Assembly: GCF_006874475.1 (NCBI RefSeq)
Contig: NZ_VIRM01000026.1
Coordinates: 53,791 to 117,790 of the forward strand
DNA from: Microbispora hainanensis
GTDB taxonomy: Bacteria > Actinomycetota > Actinomycetes > Streptosporangiales > Streptosporangiaceae
Reading direction: 5' to 3'
DNA: 64,000 nt
Both the position numbers and the translations under genes were made by a program. Shown here one piece after another: positions 20,707-28,408 of this stretch. Under the pieces are notes generated by a model. It saw only the letters and a list, made by a program, of their open reading frames with translations, made no database searches and was not told the DNA's origin. The stretch's first letter is position 1; each line of letters opens with the position of its first letter.

Positions 20707-20842
20707 AGGTCAGGCGTCCACGCCGCCCTGGCGGGGCCGCCGCCCAGGTGCGCGGCGGCGGCGCCGAGATCGGGGAAGGGCGCCGGCCAGGAGCCGAGCC
20801 ACCGGCCGATGGCCGTAGACGCGGTGGGTGCCGGGCGCGGTC

Positions 20843-20887
20843 GGCGGGGGCGCGGACGGCGGGGGCGCGGACGGCGGGGGCGCGGTC
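20843..20887. repeat. 15-bp tandem repeat, three copies
   Basis: Three copies of GGCGGGGGCGCGGAC (last ends GTC) just after the tspO stop, in the gap between the MarR gene and tspO. Confidence 0.85.
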
Positions 20888-20895
20888 GGCCCGTT

Positions 20896-21375
20896 TCAGG
20901 ACTTCGGGTTGCGCCGGGCGATGGCGGCGTTGAGCGCGGTGGCGAAGACCGTCCACCCGGCGTACGGCAGCAGCAGGAGCCCCGCCGTGCGGTCCTCGCG
21001 CAGGAGGCGGCGGGTCAGCAGCGCGTTCGACGCGTTGAGCGCGAGGATCTCGGCGAGCGCGAGGCGGGGCTTGCGTGCCCTGAAGAACAGCGGCGACCAG
21101 GCCGTGTTGAGCGCCAGGTTCGCCGCGAGCGCCCGCCGCAGGGCCGGCCGGGAGCCGTCGGCCGCCCGCGACAGCGCCCGGGCGGAGGCGTAGGCGATCG
21201 AGGCGTACAACGGCGTCCAGACCAGGCCGAACGCCTGTGGCGGCGGCTGCCACGAGGGCTTGCGCAGGCGGGCGTACCAGCCGGAGCGGGCGTCGGTGGA
21301 CAGGCCGCCCACGGTGGCGGCGGCGGTCACGGCGAGGGCCGTGCCCAGCAGCATCTTCGTCGATGTGCGTCTCAT
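20896..21375 (-). CDS. TspO/MBR family protein (CrtK-like)
   Basis: 159 residues, five membrane helices, with the family signatures SGWYARLRKPSWQPPPQAFGLVW, ALNTAWSPLFF and YAGWTVFATALN. Members bind tetrapyrroles and were named CrtK in Rhodobacter carotenoid clusters. ATG at 21375 is chosen for the upstream GAAGGAAG. It is the last gene of the LitR-ECF-TspO run, supporting a link to light and pigment control. Confidence 0.9.
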   Translation of the reverse strand: MRRTSTKMLLGTALAVTAAATVGGLSTDARSGWYARLRKPSWQPPPQAFGLVWTPLYASIAYASARALSRAADGSRPALRRALAANLALNTAWSPLFFRARKPRLALAEILALNASNALLTRRLLREDRTAGLLLLPYAGWTVFATALNAAIARRNPKS

Positions 21376-21426
21376 GACTCTTCCTTCTGCCCCTGCGACC
21401 GCGTTCAAGACGCGTGATCAGCGTGA

Positions 21427-21948
21427 TCAGGCCGCCGGTCGCAGCAGGGTGGACAGGCGGTGCAGGCCGCGGGCCGTACGCGCCTTGACCGTGCCGAGCG
21501 GGACGCGCAGGTGCTCGGCGATCTCCCGCTGGGTCAGGTCTCCGTAGTAGGCCAGCTCGATCGCCTGGCGCTGCACCTGGGGCAGCGCGGCCAGCGCGCG
21601 GCGGATCCGGTCGCGGTCGGCGAGCTCGTCGCCGTCCATCCGCCCGTCGTGCCCCGCCGGGTCGGGGACCGCCTCCAGCGGCACCGTGGCCGGCGTACGC
21701 GCCCGCAGGTGGTCCACAGCCCGGTTGCGGGCGATGCCGAACAGCCAGGCCGGCAGGCTGCGGGCCGGGTCGAAGCGGTGCCGGAAGCGCCACACCTCGG
21801 TGAAGACGACCTGGAGGACGTCCTCCACGTCCTGGGACGGCACGAGTCTGTGCAGGTAGGAGCGCACGGCCGGGGAATGCAGGCGGTAGCACTCCCCGAG
21901 CGCTCCGATGTCCCCCGCCGCGAGGCGGAACTCCAGGGTCTCCTCCAT
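21427..21948 (-). CDS. ECF sigma factor (LitS-like)
   Basis: 173 residues. Sigma region 2 is DVEDVLQVVFTEVWRFRHRF ... AWLFGIARNRAVDHLR and region 4 is LPQVQRQAIELAYYGDLTQREIAEHLRVPLGTVKARTARGLHRL. No anti-sigma gene is adjacent. It follows the LitR-like gene on the same strand. In Streptomyces coelicolor LitR and the ECF factor LitS switch on crt genes in light, so the same role is likely. AAGGGGG precedes the ATG. Confidence 0.9.
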   Translation of the reverse strand: MEETLEFRLAAGDIGALGECYRLHSPAVRSYLHRLVPSQDVEDVLQVVFTEVWRFRHRFDPARSLPAWLFGIARNRAVDHLRARTPATVPLEAVPDPAGHDGRMDGDELADRDRIRRALAALPQVQRQAIELAYYGDLTQREIAEHLRVPLGTVKARTARGLHRLSTLLRPAA

Positions 21949-22059
21949 CGGGCCCCCTTCGGCCGAAACCTCTTCAAAACCTATTCATAGCTGCCCACAT
22001 TCGAAGTGGACAACCATGGGGGCCGAAGGTTGGTTCAAAAAGGCATTAAAGGTGCAGAA

Positions 22060-23199
22060 TCACCGCAGAGTGGTCATTACCGCCGAGATGGCATCACGAA
22101 ACGTGTTCACCCGGACGACATGCGTAGGCAGGCCGTCCCACCATCCGGGACCGCCGGCCACGACGCGGCAGGCGGGGCGCAGCCCCGGCAGACCGGCCAG
22201 CGGGGCCGGATCGCCCGTCTCCCGGATCTGGGACCACACGAACACCGCCGCGGGACCGAGGCGGCGCATCGCGTCCGCCAGGGCGGGGTACGGCGTGCGC
22301 GCCCCGAGCACGCGGGTCTCCACCCCGAGCATGCCGAGCGCGGCGGCCAGCGCGTGGATCGGCAGCGCGTGCTGCTCCTCCTCCGCACCGGCCAGCAGGA
22401 CAGGGCGGGGATGCACGGGCGAGGGCGCACGCGCCGCGAACCGCGCCAGCGCCGCCTGGAGCCGGTCGGAGAACAGGTGCTCGACGTCGATCCCGGCACC
22501 CGTGTCGTGCTGCCTGCGGGTGACGGCGGCGAACACCGGCAGCACGAGCCGTTCCCAGGTCCACACCACGCCGTGCGCGGCCAGCGCCGCGTCAAGTGCC
22601 GCGCTCACGGTCGCGACGTCGAGCGCCGCCGCCGCACGGGCCAGAATGACCGGCGACGGCAATCCCGGCTCCCCGCCCGGCCGTACGGCGGAGGGGAACG
22701 ACGCCGCACTCTCCGGCGGCCTGGAGAGCCCGGCCGGCCTGGAGAGCCCGGACGGCCTGGAGAGCTCGGACGGCCTCGGGGAATGCGTCGGCCCCGGGAA
22801 GTCTGACGGCCCCGGCGAGTCGATCGGCCTGGGGGACTCCGCCCGCCCGGGCGACGTGGGCCACCCGGGCGACCCGGCCGGAGGAGCGGCCCCCTCTCCC
22901 GCCGCGTACGACGGCCGCTCCCCCGAAGCGGGCCGCAGCGCCTGTCTGGCGGCGTCGGCCGGCGGCATGCCGGTCCGGATCAGCCGGTTCATCTCCTCCA
23001 GGCGGCGCAGGTCCGCGTCGTCGTAGCGGCGGTGCCCGCCGGGGCTGCGCCTGCTCGGGCCGATGCCATACCGGAGATTCCAGGTGCGCAGCGTGGACGC
23101 GGGCACGCCGAGCCGCCGGGAGACGGCTCCGATGCCATAGCCCGGCTCCTCCCCGGCGGCCGGGTTCTCCCCGGCCCCCGGCCCGCCCTCGCGCGTCAC
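22060..23199 (-). CDS. LitR/CarH-type MerR regulator with B12-binding domain
   Basis: 379 residues. The MerR HTH is at about 20-75 (GYGIGAVSRRLGVPASTLRTWNLRYGIGPSRR, GGHRRYDDADLRRLEEMNRL). A long Pro-rich linker (about 95-165) follows, then a CarH-like four-helix region and cobalamin-binding domain with the E-x-H ligand motif in GAEEEQHALPI and the glycines of VVAGGPGWWDG. Adenosylcobalamin in this family senses light and holds the repressor on DNA in the dark. GTG start, divergent from crtI with 174 bases between this start and the leader ORF. The linker contains 15-bp in-frame repeats (LSRPxG). Confidence 0.88.
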   Translation of the reverse strand: MTREGGPGAGENPAAGEEPGYGIGAVSRRLGVPASTLRTWNLRYGIGPSRRSPGGHRRYDDADLRRLEEMNRLIRTGMPPADAARQALRPASGERPSYAAGEGAAPPAGSPGWPTSPGRAESPRPIDSPGPSDFPGPTHSPRPSELSRPSGLSRPAGLSRPPESAASFPSAVRPGGEPGLPSPVILARAAAALDVATVSAALDAALAAHGVVWTWERLVLPVFAAVTRRQHDTGAGIDVEHLFSDRLQAALARFAARAPSPVHPRPVLLAGAEEEQHALPIHALAAALGMLGVETRVLGARTPYPALADAMRRLGPAAVFVWSQIRETGDPAPLAGLPGLRPACRVVAGGPGWWDGLPTHVVRVNTFRDAISAVMTTLR

Positions 23200-23372
23200 G
23201 TGCTCACCCCGTGTCCGTCCGGTCGTCGCCGCGGCCCCGCGCGGCGCCCGTGCCCGCCCTGACCTTGTTTCGGCCCGGGTGCCCGGCGCGGATGCAACCG
23301 CCGGAGCGGGCGGGCGCGAAAACTCTACTGACGGCGCCGCCGATCACCGTAACGATCCGAGGAGCAGTGCGC

Positions 23373-23411
23373 ATGCTGACGTTGACCCATGCCGGTGGGG
23401 CGGGCCGATGA
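23373..23411 (+). CDS. possible 12-residue leader peptide before crtI
   Basis: ATG at 23373 with GAGGAGCAG upstream encodes MLTLTHAGGAGR; its TGA overlaps the crtI ATG as ATGA. Ribosomes finishing this short frame could restart directly at crtI, whose own ribosome site (GGGGCGGG) is less canonical. No database comparison was possible, so this may be chance. Confidence 0.4.
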   Translation: MLTLTHAGGAGR

Positions 23412-24964
23412 CCGCGGGCGGGCCGGTCGTGGTGATCGGCGCCGGGCTGGGCGGCCTGTCCGCCGCGATGCGCCTGGCCGGGGCGGGTCGTGAGGTGACG
23501 GTCGTGGAGGCCGCCGACGTGCCGGGCGGCTGCTGCGGCACTGCGGCCCTGGGCTCGCACCGCGTCGACACCGGCCCCTCGGTGCTGACCATGCCGGGGG
23601 TGCTGGCCGACACCTTCGCGTCCGCAGGCCAGGATCTGGAGCGCTGGCTGCCGCTGCGGCGGCTCGACCCGTACTACCGGCTGACCTTCCACGACGGGTC
23701 ACGACTCGACGTGGTGGCGGGGGCCGACGCCATGGCCGAGCAGGTGCGGGCGCTGTGCGGGCCGGAGGAGGCCCGGCGCTACCTGCGGTTCCGCCACCTG
23801 CTGGGAGAGATGTTCGAGGCCGAGTGGAGCACGTTCATCGACCGGGACATGACCCGGCTGCGCGCGCTGGCCCGGCCGTACGCGCTGGCGCGGCTGGCGG
23901 CGCTCGGCGGCTTCCGCCGGCTCGACGGGCTCGTGCGGCGTCACCTCACCGACGAGCGGCTGATCAGGGCGCACACCTTCCAGGCGCTGTACGCCGGCCT
24001 GCCGCCACGCCGCGCCCTCGGCGTGTACGCGGTGATCGCCCACATGGACACGGTCGGCGGCGTCTACTTCCCCAGGGAGGGCGGCATGCACGCCGTCCCC
24101 CGGGCCATGGCCGCCGCCGCGGAGAAGGCCGGGGCGGTCTTCCGCTACGGCGTGCGGGCCACGCGGATCGAGACCGACGGCGCAGGGGTCGTCGCGGTGC
24201 GCCTCGACACCGGAGAACGGCTCGCCGCCCGGCACGCCGTGGTGGCCTGCGACCTGGTCCGCGCGCACGGCCGGAAGGGCGGCGACGGCCTGCTGCCGGA
24301 GGAGGCGGCCGACTGGCGGCTGCGCCGGCCCCGTTTCTCCCCCTCCTGCCTGGTGGCGCACTTCGCGCTCGACCGGCGCCCGGACGGCCAGGCCCATCAC
24401 ACGCTGCACTTCGGACGGGAGTGGGAGACGACGTTCGCGGCACTTGAGGCGGGCAGGCCGCAGCCGGACCCGAGCCTGCTGGTGACCTGCGCGGACGACT
24501 ACGGACCTGGCACCCACGAACCTGGCATCCACGGACCTGGCACCCACGGGCCTGGCATCCCCGGGCCTGGCATCCCCGGGCCGCACGACCGTCGCTCCAC
24601 CGTGCTCAGCGTGCTGGAACCCACCCCGAACACGCGCAGCGGCGCCGGCTGGACCGTCCTCACCCCCCGTCTCGTGGACCGCATGGTGAGCCGGCTCGGG
24701 GACCTCGGTTATGGCGATCTGTCCGGCACGCCCCGGCTGGTGTTCGATCCCCCCGAATGGCGGCGGCGCGGCCACTCGGCCGGCACGCCCTTCGCGCTCG
24801 ACGCCCGATTCACCCAGACCGCGTGGTTCCGCCCGTCCGGCGCGGCCCGGCGGGTCCCCGGCCTCCACTTCGCCGGGATGTACACGGCACCCGGGGTGGG
24901 AGTGCCCCCCGTCCTGATCTCCGGCCGCCTGGCCGCCGAACGCATCCTGGAGAGCACCCCATGA
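23408..24964 (+). CDS. crtI: phytoene desaturase CrtI
   Basis: FAD-dependent desaturase of 518 residues converting phytoene to neurosporene or lycopene. The dinucleotide-binding motif VVVIGAGLGGLSAAMRLAGAG is N-terminal; HRVDTGPSVLTMPGVL and the C-terminal signature LHFAGMYTAPGVGVPPVLISGRLAAERIL are typical. An insert of five 15-bp repeats (residues about 366-390, GPGTHEPGIH and so on) forms a collagen-like stretch not seen in ordinary CrtI. ATG overlaps a tiny leader frame, and the stop overlaps crtB as ATGA. Confidence 0.95.
   Translation: MTAGGPVVVIGAGLGGLSAAMRLAGAGREVTVVEAADVPGGCCGTAALGSHRVDTGPSVLTMPGVLADTFASAGQDLERWLPLRRLDPYYRLTFHDGSRLDVVAGADAMAEQVRALCGPEEARRYLRFRHLLGEMFEAEWSTFIDRDMTRLRALARPYALARLAALGGFRRLDGLVRRHLTDERLIRAHTFQALYAGLPPRRALGVYAVIAHMDTVGGVYFPREGGMHAVPRAMAAAAEKAGAVFRYGVRATRIETDGAGVVAVRLDTGERLAARHAVVACDLVRAHGRKGGDGLLPEEAADWRLRRPRFSPSCLVAHFALDRRPDGQAHHTLHFGREWETTFAALEAGRPQPDPSLLVTCADDYGPGTHEPGIHGPGTHGPGIPGPGIPGPHDRRSTVLSVLEPTPNTRSGAGWTVLTPRLVDRMVSRLGDLGYGDLSGTPRLVFDPPEWRRRGHSAGTPFALDARFTQTAWFRPSGAARRVPGLHFAGMYTAPGVGVPPVLISGRLAAERILESTP
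24503..24577 (+). repeat. 15-bp repeats inside crtI
   Basis: Five in-frame copies of GGACCTGGCATCCAC-type units coding Gly-Pro-Gly-(Thr/Ile)-(His/Pro). They keep the reading frame and sit in a probable surface loop. Confidence 0.9.
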
Positions 24965-25890
24965 GCACGCTGAGCACGCCGTCCCGGGCGCCTGCCGCGA
25001 CGCTGACGGCCGGCTACGAGCGGTGCCGCAGGCTGCACGCGCGCTACGGCCGTTCGTACTACCTGGCCACCCGCCTGCTGCCCGCCTGGAAACGGCCGCA
25101 CGTCCACGCGTTGTACGGCTTCGCCCGCTATGCCGACGAGATCGTCGACTCGCTCGCGATGACCGGCGACCGGGCCGCGGCGCTGGAGCGCCTGTCCTCC
25201 CGGGTCGCCGCCGCACTGGACGGCGACCGCGTCCACGATCCCGTGCTCCCGGCGTTCACCCACACGGTGCGGGCGTTCGGGATCGACCAGGCCGACGTGC
25301 GGGCGTTCCTCGCGTCCATGCGCGCCGACCTCACCGTGGACCGGTACGCGACCTACGACGACCTGCTGGGCTACATGGAGGGATCGGCCGCGGTCATCGG
25401 GACGATGATGCTGCCGGTTCTGGAGGCCCTGCCGGGCGAGGAGGCGCGGTCCCGCGAGCCCGCCCGCCAGCTCGGGCTGGCCTTCCAGCTCACGAACTTC
25501 ATCCGCGACGTCCGCGAGGACCTGGCGCGGGGCCGCGTCTACCTGCCGCTGTCGGACCTGGAGAAGTTCGGCGTGACCGAGGCCGACCTGGCCGCGCCGT
25601 ACGCCACTCCCGCGGTGCGGGAGCTGGTGGCCTACGAGTGCGACCGCGCCCGCGACCACTATCGGCGGGCCCGTGAGGGGATCGAGCTGCTCGCGCCGTC
25701 GTCGCGGCCGTGCATCAGGGCGGCGTACGAGCTGTACGGCGGCATCCTGGACGAGGTCGAGGCGGCCGGGCACGACGTGCTGGCGAGGCGGGCCCGGGTG
25801 CCCAGGCGGCGCAGGCTCATGATCTTCGGCAGGCACCTGCTGGCCGCGCGCGCCGCCGCGCAGGCCGAGCTCCGCGTGGAGGTGGCCTGA
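24961..25890 (+). CDS. crtB: phytoene synthase CrtB
   Basis: Squalene/phytoene synthase family, 309 residues; joins two geranylgeranyl-PP into phytoene. The two Asp-rich motifs are ARYADEIVDS (DxxxD type) and FIRDVREDLARGRVYLP (NxxRDxxED). YMEGSAAVIGTMMLP is a further signature. Translationally coupled to crtI through ATGA. No GGPP synthase (crtE) is visible in the window, so precursor supply must come from elsewhere. Confidence 0.96.
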   Translation: MSTLSTPSRAPAATLTAGYERCRRLHARYGRSYYLATRLLPAWKRPHVHALYGFARYADEIVDSLAMTGDRAAALERLSSRVAAALDGDRVHDPVLPAFTHTVRAFGIDQADVRAFLASMRADLTVDRYATYDDLLGYMEGSAAVIGTMMLPVLEALPGEEARSREPARQLGLAFQLTNFIRDVREDLARGRVYLPLSDLEKFGVTEADLAAPYATPAVRELVAYECDRARDHYRRAREGIELLAPSSRPCIRAAYELYGGILDEVEAAGHDVLARRARVPRRRRLMIFGRHLLAARAAAQAELRVEVA

Positions 25891-25891
25891 C

Positions 25892-26965
25892 GTGGATCCC
25901 GGACAGGACGCCGGACCGGGTGCCGCACCGAACACCCCACAGGGCGCCGGTCCGGTGCCGGGGCCGAGGATTCCCGCCCGCGAGCCGGACGCGACGTCGC
26001 GGCCGGTCGTCGTGGACGCCATGGGCGGAGACCACGGGCCCGCGGAGATCGTGCGGGGCGCGGTCGCGGCGTGGCGGGAGCACGGCGTGCCGGTCGTCCT
26101 CGTCGGCCAGGCCGGGGTCGTGCAGGCGGAGCTGGCCCGGTGCGGGGCGGTGGGCGAGATCGACGTCGCGCACGCCGCCGACGTCGTGCCGATGACCGAG
26201 CGGGGCGCGGGCGCGGTCCGCATGGTCTGCTCCAGCCTGGCCGTCGGCTTCGATCTCGTCCGGGAGGGAGCGGGCTCCGCCTTCGTGTCGGCGGGCTCCA
26301 CGGGGGCCGTGGTCGCGTGCGCGGTCGACCGGCTGGGCACCGCGCCCGCCGTGCTGCGCCCCGCGCTGGCCGTGGCGCTGCCGACGACGGCGGGCGGCGC
26401 AACGGTGCTGATCGACGCCGGCGCGACGGTGGACCCGACGCCCGAGATGATCGCCCAGTTCGCGCTGCTCGGGGCGTCGTACGCGCAACTCGTGCTGGGC
26501 GTGGCCGATCCGCGCGTCGGGCTGCTGTCGATCGGCGCGGAGCCCGGCAAGGGCAACCGGCTGACCCGCCGGGCCGAGACCCTGCTGCGCGGCCTGCCCC
26601 TGCGTTTCCGCGGCACCGTCGAGGGCGGCGACGTGCTCACCGGGGCCGTCGACGTGATCGTCACCGACGGCTTCACCGGCAACATCGTGCTGAAGAACGT
26701 GGAGGGGACCGTGCGCGCCACGCTCGCCCTCGTGGCCGCGCAGGACGAGGCCGCGACCGCCGGCCTCGGGCGGGTGGCGCGGCGCTACGCCCCCGAGACG
26801 CACGGCGGCGCGGCCCTGCTCGGGCTCACCCGCACCGTCGTCGTGGCGCACGGCTCCTCCCGGGCCGCGACCGTCGCCAGGGCCTGTGTGGTGGCGCGCG
26901 ACCTGGCCGAGGGCGAGGTGGTGGCCCGTCTCGGCGACCGGCTCTCCATCCACCCCGGGCGGTGA
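25892..26965 (+). CDS. plsX: PlsX-type phosphate acyltransferase in carotenoid operon
   Basis: 357 residues. PlsX makes acyl-phosphate from acyl-ACP and phosphate. Signature PVVVDAMGGDHGPAEIVRGAV, SAGSTGAVVACAV, LLSIGAEPGKGNRLTR and VIVTDGFTGNIVLKNVEGT are all present. A Pro/Gly-rich N-terminal tail of about 38 residues is extra. GTG start one base after the crtB stop, so it is an operon member. PlsX normally sits with fatty-acid genes (rpmF, fabD); here it is cotranscribed with crtI-crtB, suggesting supply of acyl-phosphate for a pigment acylation step together with the nearby plsY. Confidence 0.92.
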   Translation: MDPGQDAGPGAAPNTPQGAGPVPGPRIPAREPDATSRPVVVDAMGGDHGPAEIVRGAVAAWREHGVPVVLVGQAGVVQAELARCGAVGEIDVAHAADVVPMTERGAGAVRMVCSSLAVGFDLVREGAGSAFVSAGSTGAVVACAVDRLGTAPAVLRPALAVALPTTAGGATVLIDAGATVDPTPEMIAQFALLGASYAQLVLGVADPRVGLLSIGAEPGKGNRLTRRAETLLRGLPLRFRGTVEGGDVLTGAVDVIVTDGFTGNIVLKNVEGTVRATLALVAAQDEAATAGLGRVARRYAPETHGGAALLGLTRTVVVAHGSSRAATVARACVVARDLAEGEVVARLGDRLSIHPGR

Positions 26966-27024
26966 CCTCATGGGCGGCCGGGCCCGGCTCACGAGCGTGT
27001 CCTGACGGCGGCGTACGGGCCCGC

Positions 27025-27837
27025 TCAGCGATCGGCGAAGGGATCGGCGGCGGGATCGGCGACGGGATCGGCGACGGGGCCGCCAGGGGGACCGGCAGGA
27101 GGACCCGCGAGGGGGTTGGCGAGGGGATTGGCGCCGTCCCAGGTTCCTTCGCTCGCGTAGGGAACGAACCGGGCGAACAGCTCTTCCGAATACCAGTCAT
27201 GGGCGCGGACCCGTTCGACGACATCGCGGTGCGCCCGTCCGGCGTAGGCGAACGCGCGTGCGGCGGCGGCGTCGCGCCACAGCGAGAAGGTGGCCTGCCT
27301 GGCCACCGGCCACTCCCCCAGCCCGACGGAGGCGAGGCAGCCCTCCTGGGCCCGCAGCGACCGGTCGACGGCGGGTGTGGACCGATAGAACGCCGGCAGC
27401 CGCGACGGCCGGATCGACGCCCGGGTCAGCACCGCCACCGGGCCGCGGTGCGGCTCATCGCCAGGGCCGCCGGTCACGGGGAGGAACGGCTCGACGCCGT
27501 TCCAGCGTCCGCGCGAGGCGATCGGCGCGAGCCGTACGTGCCAGGTCTCGATCGCCTCGCGCCGCCACCTGCCGGGGATCGGCGAGCGGGCCAGGAACTC
27601 CTCGGCCGCCCGCTCGTCCCGCCAGACGGCGAGCAGCGCCCAGCGGCGCAGGTCGGCGCCGAGGGTCGTCGACGGCCCCCGGCCCGTGCCGAGCAGCCGC
27701 CAGAACAGCAGCCCCCCGGTGCGGCGCAGCACCGGACGGTCGAAGGCCATGTGACGCATCGCCCCCCGGCCGGCGTATCTCTGGAGGTGAAACGTGACGA
27801 CGCTCCCGCCGCTCGTCCCCATGCTGGTGGCGCTCAT
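27025..27837 (-). CDS. crtA: spheroidene monooxygenase-like CrtA
   Basis: 270 residues if the ATG at 27837 is used (or about 265 from 27822). Family features: VVTFHLQRYAG, GGLLFWRLLGTGRG, RRWALLAVWRDERAAEEFL, RPVAV-type strand and ATFSLWRDAAAARAFAYAG. CrtA oxidises acyclic carotenoids at C-2 to a ketone. The N-terminal strand needed by the fold lies upstream of 27760, which forces the gene to overlap the plsY start on the other strand. The C-terminus ends in Pro/Ala/Asp repeats (PVADPVADPAADPF) that look like repeat slippage. Confidence 0.83.
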   Translation of the reverse strand: MSATSMGTSGGSVVTFHLQRYAGRGAMRHMAFDRPVLRRTGGLLFWRLLGTGRGPSTTLGADLRRWALLAVWRDERAAEEFLARSPIPGRWRREAIETWHVRLAPIASRGRWNGVEPFLPVTGGPGDEPHRGPVAVLTRASIRPSRLPAFYRSTPAVDRSLRAQEGCLASVGLGEWPVARQATFSLWRDAAAARAFAYAGRAHRDVVERVRAHDWYSEELFARFVPYASEGTWDGANPLANPLAGPPAGPPGGPVADPVADPAADPFADR

Positions 27838-28408
27838 CGGCGGCTACCTTCTCGGCTCGATTCCGGTGGCGGTGCTGGTCGCGGGGCGGCAGGGCGTCGA
27901 TCCCCGCGAGGTGGGCGACCGCAACCCCGGCTTCTGGAACGTGCGCGAACGGCTCGGCCGCCGGGCATCCGTCCCGGTCTTCGCCGGCGACATCGCCAAG
28001 GGCGTGCTCGCCGGGCTGCTCGGGCTGCTGGCGGCGGGCGGGCACACGACCGGGCCGGGAGTGGTCGCCGGTCCGAGCGCCCCGGCGGCGTACCTGGCCG
28101 TGGGGGCCGCGATGATCGGGCACGCCTGGCCGGTTTTCGCCGGGTTTCGCGGCGGGCGGTCGGTGCTGACCTTCGCCGGCGGCATCGCGGTGATCTGCCC
28201 GCCCGCGTTCGTGCTCGCGCTCGCCGTTCTGGGCGTGACGTTCCTGTTCACCCGGTCGTTCGCGGCCGGGGCCAGGGCCGGGGTCTTCGCGATCCCGCTG
28301 CTGCAACTGCCGTTCGCGCCGATCGGCCACGTCGCCGCGACCGGCGCGCTGATGTGCCTCATCGGGCTGCGGTTCGGTCAGGCGGCCCTGGCCGCGCGCC
28401 GCACCTGA
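27794..28408 (+). CDS. plsY: PlsY-like acyl-phosphate acyltransferase
   Basis: 204 residues with about five membrane helices. PlsY transfers acyl groups from acyl-phosphate to glycerol 3-phosphate. LLGSIPVAVLVAGRQGVD and motif 2 GHAWPVFAGFRGGRSV fit, but motif 1, normally GSGNxGAxN, reads VGDRNPGFWN: the serine is replaced and the acceptor loop altered. GTG start with GGAGGTG five bases upstream. Its 5' end overlaps crtA and its 3' end overlaps the glycosyltransferase by 50 bases, both antisense. It probably acylates something other than glycerol phosphate, for example a carotenoid glycoside (inference). Confidence 0.85.
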   Translation: MTTLPPLVPMLVALIGGYLLGSIPVAVLVAGRQGVDPREVGDRNPGFWNVRERLGRRASVPVFAGDIAKGVLAGLLGLLAAGGHTTGPGVVAGPSAPAAYLAVGAAMIGHAWPVFAGFRGGRSVLTFAGGIAVICPPAFVLALAVLGVTFLFTRSFAAGARAGVFAIPLLQLPFAPIGHVAATGALMCLIGLRFGQAALAARRT

